Source: Endomicrobium sp. (GTDB lineage Bacteria; Elusimicrobiota; Endomicrobiia; Endomicrobiales; Endomicrobiaceae). Taken from it: DNA of 5,462 bases. Each line of letters opens with the position of its first letter. Positions within the stretch are counted from its first letter, which is position 1. Made by a program: the position numbers and the translations under genes. The DNA is taken from assembly GCA_031264895.1 (NCBI GenBank), contig JAISDI010000109.1:1-5462 (forward strand), in the 5' to 3' direction. The notes under the pieces are model-generated. The model saw nothing but the letters and a program-made list of their open reading frames with translations. It had not been told where the DNA came from and made no database searches. This document shows, one piece after another, positions 1-3,718 of the stretch.

Positions 1-225
1 GAAATTTCAGCAATGTCGCCTGACGGAAGATGGATAAGGGTTACGGGATCTTTGATTAATGTTACCGATGAATCAAAACAGCAGAAATTTTTTGATGCGT
101 CTCCGGGTTTAAGCGATCTCTATTCCGGAGATAAAAGAAAGGATTTTACGATTTTGAGTTTTAAAGAAGGCATAGCAACTATCGAAGGCTTTTCCGGCGG
201 TAAAGAAATTATTGAATTGAAATAA
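1..225 (+). CDS. Pyridoxamine 5'-phosphate oxidase-like protein, C-terminal part (5' end outside the window)
   Basis: The frame is open from base 1 (reading EISAMSPDGRW) to a TAA at 223-225, so this is the last 74 codons of a longer gene. The internal ATG at 13 is not likely to be the true start, since no ribosome binding site is in view and the frame continues upstream. The pattern (S/A-x-x-DGRWIRVTG, then a short linker, then PGLSDLYSGD, then a hydrophobic strand and a closing F-S/T-G segment) matches the C-terminal half of small split-barrel flavoproteins of the pyridoxamine-phosphate-oxidase-like family. These bind FMN or related cofactors; many members are about 130-150 residues and of unknown substrate. 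The assignment rests on remembered family pattern only. It is on the same strand as parA but separated from it by 145 bp containing parS, so co-transcription is not obvious. Confidence 0.6.
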   Translation, partial: EISAMSPDGRWIRVTGSLINVTDESKQQKFFDASPGLSDLYSGDKRKDFTILSFKEGIATIEGFSGGKEIIELK

Positions 226-239
226 TTCAAATTCATAAT

Positions 240-255
240 TGTTTCACATGAAACA
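240..255. promoter_or_regulatory. parS: parS centromere site (ParB-binding)
   Basis: The 16-mer TGTTTCACATGAAACA differs from the bacterial parS consensus TGTTTCACGTGAAACA at one central base (A for G), which breaks the perfect palindrome at one pair. It lies 116 bp upstream of parA, and parS sites of chromosomal ParB proteins typically cluster near the origin and often beside parAB. ParB would nucleate here, bind CTP and slide onto neighbouring DNA. I saw no second close copy in the window. Confidence 0.93.
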
Positions 256-256
256 C

Positions 257-272
257 GCCCGTGCGTGCGGGC
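257..272. other. GC-rich stem-loop after parS
   Basis: GCCCG (257-261) pairs with CGGGC (268-272), and a T-G wobble can extend the stem by one pair. It could terminate the upstream gene, but no T-run follows directly, so I call it only a stem-loop. It stands out as a GC-rich block in an AT-rich spacer. Confidence 0.35.
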
Positions 273-329
273 ATATTAAAACGGCAAGTTTTTACAGACG
301 AGTGGTTGCGGGCGGTAAGTTAGAAACCC

Positions 330-355
330 ATATGGCTTTTTAGAAAAATCCATAT
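330..355. promoter_or_regulatory. 26-bp near-perfect dyad upstream of parA (possible operator)
   Basis: ATATGG (330-335) mirrors CCATAT (350-355). TTTT and AAAA continue the dyad inward around a TAGA centre, with a single mismatched pair (C336/T349). It ends 5 bp before the parA ribosome binding site AGAGGA (361-366). A TATAAT at 353-358 overlaps the right arm, but it has no credible -35 and would start transcription almost on the start codon. The dyad could be an operator for autoregulation or an mRNA hairpin; the sequence does not decide which. Confidence 0.4.
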
Positions 356-370
356 AATTAAGAGGATATT

Positions 371-1138
371 ATGAGCAAGGTAATAGCAATAGCTAATCAA
401 AAAGGCGGGGTAGGGAAAACTACTACGGCAATTAATCTGGGCGCAAGTTTGGCATATCTTGGAGAAGAATGTCTTTTAATAGATATGGATCCGCAGAGCA
501 ATACTACAAGCGGGCTTGGAATAAATAAAAATAATCTTGTTAAGAATATTTATAATGTGCTTATAGATGAAATTGCTCTTGAAGACATTTTGCAGGATAC
601 TGTTATGGACTGGCTTGATATTGCTCCTGCGACAACAGATTTAAGCGGCGCAGAAGTTGACCTTGTAAACATGCCTGACAGAGAAAAAAAATTAAAAATC
701 GCGCTTGAAAAATTTCAAAAAGTTTATAAATACATAATTATAGATTGTCCGCCTTCTTTGGGATTGCTTACGATCAACGCTTTAGTTGCCGCAGATACCG
801 TAATTATCCCTATGCAGTGTGAATTTTTTGCATTAGAAGGTTTGGGGCAGCTTTCAAAAACAATTTTTGCTTTAATGCAGAACTATAATTTGGATTTAGA
901 CGGCGTTTTATTTACGATGTTTGACGCAAGAACAAATCTTTCACAGCAGGTAGTTGAGGAAGTGAGAAAGTTTTTCGGGGAAAAAGTTTATGAAACAAAA
1001 ATCCCAAGAACTATAAAGCTTGCCGAAGCTCCAAGTTTTGGCAAACCGGTTTTACTTTATGACCCATCAGGAAAAGGAACAATAGCGTATATGGATTTTG
1101 CAAAAGAGTTCCTTAAAAGACAAAACAAAAACGGATAA
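371..1138 (+). CDS. parA: Chromosome partitioning ATPase ParA (Soj type)
   Basis: ParA is the Walker-type ATPase that binds DNA non-specifically as an ATP dimer and moves ParB-parS complexes; in relatives its monomer/dimer state also regulates DnaA. The 255-residue length is that of chromosomal Soj proteins, with no N-terminal helix-turn-helix as in plasmid type Ia ParA. The deviant Walker A motif KGGVGKTT is at residues 11-18, with signature Lys11 and catalytic-site Lys16. Walker A' (LLIDMDPQ) is at 35-42 and Walker B (YIIIDCPP) at 121-128 with Asp125. The region FDARTNLSQQ (184-193) and IPRTIKLAEAPSFGKPV (211-227) match conserved family segments near the DNA-binding face. The ATG is preceded by AGAGGA (361-366), 4 nt upstream. 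parB follows on the same strand after 178 bp, a gap filled by a repeat element. It looks intact. Confidence 0.97.
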   Translation: MSKVIAIANQKGGVGKTTTAINLGASLAYLGEECLLIDMDPQSNTTSGLGINKNNLVKNIYNVLIDEIALEDILQDTVMDWLDIAPATTDLSGAEVDLVNMPDREKKLKIALEKFQKVYKYIIIDCPPSLGLLTINALVAADTVIIPMQCEFFALEGLGQLSKTIFALMQNYNLDLDGVLFTMFDARTNLSQQVVEEVRKFFGEKVYETKIPRTIKLAEAPSFGKPVLLYDPSGKGTIAYMDFAKEFLKRQNKNG

Positions 1139-1300
1139 TTAGTAATGAGTAATGAGTAATTAGTAATGTAGGAGCGCCTTTGGCGCATAATTAAGAGGTT
1201 TGCTTGCGCAAACAAAAATATAGGCAGATATACAAATTTTTATAATTTTTTTGTCTTTGCCGTTAATTACTAATTACTCATTACTAACTACTAATTATTA
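1139..1300 (+). repeat. Small heptamer-armed palindromic element, copy 1 (MITE-like)
   Basis: The left arm is four tandem heptamers of the form T(T/G)AGTAA (1139-1166). The right arm is the inverse, TTACTAA / TTACTCA / TTACTAA / CTACTAA (1267-1294) plus TTATTA. Inside lie two tight hairpins: GCGCC-TTT-GGCGC (1174-1186) and GTTTGC-TTGC-GCAAAC (1198-1213). An AT-rich spacer then ends in TTTGCCGTTAATTA. The same order of parts recurs at 2174-2262 and, inverted, at 2402-2546. It has no coding capacity, starts on the base after the parA stop codon and ends 6 bp before the parB Shine-Dalgarno. A non-autonomous mobile element is the likeliest explanation; the mobilising enzyme is not visible here. 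Confidence 0.8.
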
Positions 1301-1316
1301 TTGATCGGAGGAAGAT

Positions 1317-2177
1317 ATGCATAAAAAAGCTTTAGGCAGGGGATTGGAATCGTTGATTCCGGGTTTGTCGTCAAATAAGGCGGTGGGCGGGGAATCGGTC
1401 ATAACCATACAATTAAATAAAATCAGGCCGAACAGATACCAGCCGAGAAAAAATTTCAATAAAGAAAAACTGCATGAACTTGCAGAATCAATTAAAACGC
1501 ATGGGCTTGCACAGCCTATACTTGTAACGCCTTCCATAGCGCCCGGAGAATATGAAATTATTGCAGGGGAAAGACGGTTCAGAGCTTCAAAGCTTGCCGG
1601 CCTCAAAGATATTAAAGCGATAGTAAAGTATGGAACTGATGATAAACAAAAGTTCGATTTGGCTTTAATTGAAAATCTGCAAAGAGAAGATTTAGATCCT
1701 GTTGAAGAAGCAAAAGCTTTTAAGCGGCTTATTGAAGAGTTCAATCACACGCATGAAGAAATTGCCGCAGTTTTAGGCAAAAACAGGTCGGTGATCACAA
1801 ATACTTTAAGGCTTTTGAATCTGCCTGAAGACATACAAATATTGATAACCGAAGGAAAACTTTCTGCCGGACACGGCAGAATGCTTGCGGGAATTGAAGA
1901 TGAAAATCAAATAAGAGAGCTTGTAGAACAAATATTAAACGAAAAACTTTCCGTGCGCGCCGTAGAAAAAATAGCCGCCGAGAAAAAAACCAAACCCGCA
2001 AAAGAACCACAAAAGCAGGAGATCGAACTTATAAATTTAAAAGAAGAGATCCAAAGAAAGCTTGGCACAAAAACAAATATAGCCGGTTCAAGCAAAAAAG
2101 GAAAAATAGAAATTTTTTATTATTCGCTTGAAGATTTGGAAAGAATCGCAAAAGAACTAAACCTGCAAATTAATTAG
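1317..2177 (+). CDS. parB: Chromosome partitioning protein ParB (Spo0J type), parS-binding CTPase
   Basis: ParB binds parS, hydrolyses CTP and forms a sliding clamp that recruits ParA and usually SMC condensin. The N-terminus KKALGRGLESLIP (3-15) is the typical ParA-stimulating segment. The CTP-binding core includes RPNRYQPRKNF (37-47), GERRFRA (84-90) and ENLQREDLDPVEEAKAF (119-135). A helix-turn-helix lies at about 146-168 (HEEIAAVLGKNRSVITNTLRLL), and a Lys/Glu-rich linker leads to the C-terminal dimerisation domain (about 235-286). The length of 286 residues is normal. GGAGGA (1307-1312) lies 4 nt before the ATG. The stop codon TAG (2175-2177) sits inside the first heptamer of the next repeat element, so the last residues may have been altered by that insertion. 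Expression with parA is likely, though the 178-bp repeat in the spacer could affect coupling. Confidence 0.97.
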   Translation: MHKKALGRGLESLIPGLSSNKAVGGESVITIQLNKIRPNRYQPRKNFNKEKLHELAESIKTHGLAQPILVTPSIAPGEYEIIAGERRFRASKLAGLKDIKAIVKYGTDDKQKFDLALIENLQREDLDPVEEAKAFKRLIEEFNHTHEEIAAVLGKNRSVITNTLRLLNLPEDIQILITEGKLSAGHGRMLAGIEDENQIRELVEQILNEKLSVRAVEKIAAEKKTKPAKEPQKQEIELINLKEEIQRKLGTKTNIAGSSKKGKIEIFYYSLEDLERIAKELNLQIN

Positions 2178-2262
2178 TAATGAGTAATTAGTAATTAGTA
2201 ATGAAGGAGCGCTTTCAGCGCATAATATAAGAGGTTTGCTTTCGCAAACGGTTATTACTAAA
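2174..2262 (+). repeat. Heptamer-armed palindromic element, copy 2 (shortened)
   Basis: The heptamers TTAGTAA / TGAGTAA / TTAGTAA / TTAGTAA run from 2174 to 2201. They are followed by GCGCT-TTC-AGCGC (2209-2221) and GTTTGC-TTTC-GCAAAC (2234-2249), then TTATTACTAA as a remnant of the far arm. Compared with copy 1, the closing pair of the first hairpin has changed from C-G to T-A, so pairing is kept. Its first heptamer contains the parB stop codon. Together with copy 3 it forms a 373-bp inverted repeat with arms of about 76-81 bp. Confidence 0.75.
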
Positions 2263-2275
2263 TCCTCTAAAATGT

Positions 2276-2340
2276 CCTGACCGTTAGGTCAGGGATGGAG
2301 TATCCGCTCAGATACCCCGACTGTAAGGACGGGGAGGCTC
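2276..2340 (+). other. Three consecutive hairpins, possible IS200/IS605-family right-end / omega-RNA-like remnant
   Basis: Three stems follow each other. The first is CCTGACC-GTTA-GGTCAGG (2276-2293, 7 perfect pairs). The second is GTATC-CGCTCA-GATAC (2300-2315). The third is CCCCG pairing with CGGGG (2315-2319 with 2330-2334), with an inner C-G pair and an A.A mismatch; C2315 is shared between the second and third stems, so the two compete for that base. GAGGCTCATC closes the block. This GC-rich block is foreign to its AT-rich surroundings. The last hairpin followed by GGGGAGGxTCA resembles, from memory, the 3' ends of IS200/IS605 elements, where the TnpB guide RNA scaffold lies. No tnpA or tnpB is present, so at most this is a remnant or a palindrome-associated non-autonomous derivative. 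Confidence 0.4.
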
Positions 2341-2373
2341 ATCAAAAACAACTTTGTTGCGTAAGCTGTCCGC

Positions 2374-2393
2374 AGCCCCTTTGGGCTTGTTTT
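2374..2393 (+). terminator. Weak candidate terminator downstream of parB
   Basis: AGCCC (2374-2378), loop CTTT and GGGCT (2383-2387) are followed by TGTTTT. The stem has only five pairs and the T-run is interrupted. It is the best-placed candidate to end parAB transcription before the origin. The neighbouring CAAC-TTT-GTTG adds another small hairpin. Confidence 0.35.
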
Positions 2394-2401
2394 GACCAAA
2401 C

Positions 2402-2546
2402 TAATTAACGGCAAAAGAAAAAATGCAAAATGACCCATCAAAATTTGTACACCCACATATATTTTGTTTGCGTAAGCAAACCTCTTATTATGCGCTGAAA
2501 GCGCTCCTAAATTACTAATTACTCATTACTAACTACTAATTATTAA
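2402..2546 (-). repeat. Heptamer-armed palindromic element, copy 3 (inverted, one arm lost)
   Basis: Read on the minus strand, this has the heptamer array (2546 down to 2512), the GCGCT-TTC-AGCGC hairpin (2504-2492) and GTTTGC-TTAC-GCAAAC (2481-2466). A spacer then follows that aligns with the interior of copy 1 (ACAAATTTT, then a T-run, then TTTGCCGTTAATTA). At 2402 the similarity stops, and the second heptamer array is missing. Its heptamer end abuts the AT-rich putative origin. Shared interior sequence shows it is the same family as copy 1, not just a similar palindrome. Confidence 0.75.
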
Positions 2547-2702
2547 TCGTTTTTTATTCTGTTGATAATTATGTGACTATAAAAAACTTTTTTTTAAGAA
2601 ATTTTAAATATGCGCTGAAAAAATATAAAAATTCATTGAAAAATCAATATATAATTTAAAATTGCATAAATTATGTTAAGTTCAAAAGCTCCAAAAAGAG
2701 CC

Positions 2703-2722
2703 TGTGTATAATTTGTGGATAA
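2703..2722 (-). promoter_or_regulatory. Tandem DnaA boxes spaced one helical turn
   Basis: On the minus strand TTATCCACA (2722-2714) is followed after two bases by TTATACACA (2711-2703), so the boxes repeat every 11 bp on the same helical face. Beyond them, in the same reading direction, come GGCTC and then the roughly 150-bp AT-rich tract. This is the order box pair, GC cluster, unwinding element known from basal unwinding systems. I do not see a convincing DnaA-trio. Confidence 0.75.
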
Positions 2723-2867
2723 CAGTTCAAAAAAATTGAGATAATTCACACAAAAATTGTTATATAAATTTCGAACAACTTATATATCCTGCAATGGCAT
2801 TCATCTATGCAGCACAAAAGACCGGAGTTATACAAAATAATAAATTAGAAAGTCATCAAATTAACAA

Positions 2868-2896
2868 ACTATAGCAAAACAGCGTAACATTGTTTC
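2868..2896 (-). promoter_or_regulatory. Candidate promoter facing the origin (left inverted copy)
   Basis: On the minus strand GAAACA (2896-2891), a 17-bp spacer and TATAGT (2873-2868) with an extended -10 TGc form a plausible promoter. It is the mirror of the stronger promoter at 3374-3402. It would transcribe leftward into the DnaA-box region, where no gene is seen. Confidence 0.35.
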
Positions 2897-2929
2897 TTTT
2901 CTAAAACTATACCTGACCCACAATAACTT

Positions 2930-2938
2930 TGTGAATAA
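2930..2938 (-). promoter_or_regulatory. DnaA box TTATTCACA
   Basis: This is an exact match to TTATNCACA on the minus strand, about 210 bp from the tandem pair. It lies inside the 531-bp inverted-repeat-bounded segment, so it might have arrived with that segment rather than being part of the ancestral origin. Confidence 0.5.
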
Positions 2939-3064
2939 ACGCAGATATTCCATTAGAACTAATAAAGAATAAAAGATTGAAAACACAATGAGTTATGCGA
3001 AATAAAAAAGGGCAAAAAAAGTATAGCGAAGAAAGGTAACAAATAGGTATTTCTAAAATACTGT

Positions 3065-3192
3065 TCGTCATTCCCAAGCGTCGTAATTGGGAATCCATTT
3101 TTACTAAAGAAGTTTTTGTTTTACGACGAAAGTGAATCAAACCACTGACTTTGTATTTAACGTGCCCGATTACGAACTTCGGGCATGACGAC
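3065..3192. repeat. REP-like composite repeat, copy 1 (two inverted hairpin units)
   Basis: The left hairpin is ATTCCCAA (3070-3077), a 9-nt loop ending GTAA, then TTGGGAAT (3087-3094). The right hairpin, inverted, is TGCCCGA (3163-3169) and TCGGGCA (3179-3185) with a 9-nt loop that also ends GTAA on the minus strand. Both units are bounded by CGTCAT-like ends. The segment between them (TTTTTACT, GTTTTTGTTTTACGACGAAA, then an AGTG/CACT stem) is repeated almost exactly at 5336-5383. REP/BIME-like extragenic palindromes behave this way. A peptide GLIHFRRKTKTS read on the minus strand at both places is only a translation of the repeat. Confidence 0.75.
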
Positions 3193-3249
3193 AAAGAAAA
3201 AAAGTCTATTTTGTCTTTGTCTTTGTTGTTCGCTTTTGTCGTTAGCAGT

Positions 3250-3298
3250 TGTAGTTGTCGTTAATTCCTTTAAAAAGTGGGAATTAACGACAACTACA
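3250..3298. repeat. Perfect 19-bp inverted repeat
   Basis: TGTAGTTGTCGTTAATTCC at 3250-3268 is exactly the reverse complement of 3280-3298, with an 11-nt loop. A T.G wobble could add one more pair. The right side is not followed by a T-run, so this is not a standard terminator. Any transcript on either strand would form a very stable hairpin. Open frames that overlap it on both strands (about 3157-3367) lack ribosome binding sites and start in the REP hairpin; I treat them as spurious. Confidence 0.8.
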
Positions 3299-3373
3299 GA
3301 ATTGATTTCTACTTTTGCCGGACAAATTGACTGCTTTTTTTCATGCGTTTGTTGTACAGACATATGAAATAAT

Positions 3374-3402
3374 GGGACAATATTAAGCTGTTTTGCTATA
3401 AT
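3374..3402 (+). promoter_or_regulatory. Strong candidate sigma-70-type promoter
   Basis: GGGACA (3374-3379), a 17-bp spacer and a perfect TATAAT (3397-3402) with an extended -10 TGc directly before it. Transcription would begin near 3409, inside the octamer repeat. It would run through the decayed ORF at 3459-3702 into the ATPase gene at 3719, leaving a leader of about 310 nt. The -35 has four of six consensus bases. Confidence 0.6.
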
Positions 3403-3403
3403 A

Positions 3404-3443
3404 AATCAACAAACTAACAAATTAACAAATCAACAAACTAACA
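3404..3443 (+). repeat. Tandem octamer repeat (five units)
   Basis: The units are AATCAACA, AACTAACA, AATTAACA, AATCAACA and AACTAACA, that is AAYYAACA five times without interruption. A single related unit stands at 2859-2866. If the upstream promoter is used, this array forms a G-free, unstructured 5' leader. Confidence 0.8.
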
Positions 3444-3458
3444 ACCAAAGAGCTTATA

Positions 3459-3702
3459 ATGTTCGGAACATATATAACGGAAGGCTTAAAAAAAGCCATT
3501 GAATTAATTGTTATCAATGAGGACAAAAAAACTTATGAAATGGCAACATAAGCAATAATGGGATATGTAAAGAAAAAAGGTATTAATTTTTGGCAGTAAA
3601 ATTTCTTATTTTGAAAGACCGGAAGACTTAGAAGAGCAGCTTGAAAGGCTGTCCGATCAAGCAGGAAACAAGAATAAAGAAGTCAAGAAAATAAAAAATT
3701 GA
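3459..3702 (+). pseudogene. Decayed small gene, unknown family
   Basis: From ATG 3459 the frame reads MFGTYITEGLKKAIELIVI... for 30 codons to a TAA at 3549-3551. In the same frame it resumes as AIMGYVKKKGINFWQ to a second TAA (3597-3599). The neighbouring frame then gives ISYFERPEDLEEQLERLSDQ and a Lys-rich tail to TGA at 3700-3702, with no start codon of its own. One nonsense change plus one indel near the A-rich run at 3570-3580 would join these into an 81-codon protein with a charged helical C-terminus. I do not recognise the family. It sits between a good promoter and the ATPase gene, so it may have been the first gene of that operon. It could also be non-coding; confidence is low. Confidence 0.35.
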
Positions 3703-3718
3703 TTTATCAGAGGGAAAA

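Larger units (their letters stand above)
2549..2938. other. oriC: Putative chromosomal replication origin (oriC)
   Basis: The stretch holds no gene. Three 9-mers match the DnaA-box consensus TTATNCACA exactly, all read on the minus strand: 2714-2722 (TTATCCACA), 2703-2711 (TTATACACA) and 2930-2938 (TTATTCACA). One-mismatch boxes are at 2560-2568 (TTATCAACA, minus), 2742-2750 (TAATTCACA, plus) and 2828-2836 (TTATACAAA, plus). By hand count 2551-2670 has 18 G/C in 120 bases (15%), a good unwinding element lying between the 2560 box and the tandem pair. The position next to parAB-parS is typical of bacterial origins. dnaA, dnaN, gyrB, rpmH and rsmG are not in the window, so this rests on boxes, composition and context. 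Confidence 0.7.
2870..3400. mobile_element. 531-bp segment bounded by 27-bp imperfect inverted repeats
   Basis: TATAGCAAAACAGC at 2870-2883 is the exact reverse complement of 3387-3400, and the match continues inward to 27 bp with 23 identities (2870-2896 against 3374-3400). Similar AAYYAACA octamers in the same orientation flank both sides (2859-2866 and 3404-3443), as if the segment had entered an octamer array. It contains a REP-like composite (3065-3192), a perfect inverted repeat (3250-3298) and no credible gene, so it would be non-autonomous. The alternative is that the repeats are simply two copies of a promoter sequence facing outward. Confidence 0.45.

Noticed and set aside
240..272. 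parS plus stem-loop as a plasmid centromere with iterons
   Set aside because: There are no direct iterons; the Soj-type ParA without HTH and the near-consensus chromosomal parS point to the chromosome.
353..358. Perfect TATAAT upstream of parA as a -10 box
   Set aside because: No -35 at 16-18 bp, and transcription would start next to the ATG, excluding the ribosome binding site from the mRNA.
1298..1744. Minus-strand open frame of 148 codons opposite parB
   Set aside because: Shadow of the parB coding strand; the parB frame has clear family motifs throughout.
2174..2546. CRISPR array
   Set aside because: The repeats are 7-bp tandem units and inverted hairpins, without regular spacers of 25-40 bp.
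2512..2546. TAG/TAA triplets beside the 2560 DnaA box as a DnaA-trio
   Set aside because: The period is 7, not 3, and the same array occurs between parA and parB, so it belongs to the repeat element.
2610..2619. ATGCGCTGAA inside the AT-rich tract as a fourth element copy
   Set aside because: Only one half of the GCGC hairpin matches, with no arms or second hairpin; too short to support.
2907..3194. Minus-strand open frame of 95 codons
   Set aside because: It runs through the REP-like composite and a DnaA box, has no ribosome binding site, and its GLIHFRRKTKTS segment is only the repeat translated; the same peptide appears at the other repeat copy near 5350.
3157..3367. Overlapping open frames on both strands, the plus one resembling a signal peptide (FCLCLCCSLLSLAVVVVV)
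   Set aside because: Low-complexity TTTGTC-rich sequence and the perfect inverted repeat create these frames. The plus start lies inside a REP hairpin with no Shine-Dalgarno.
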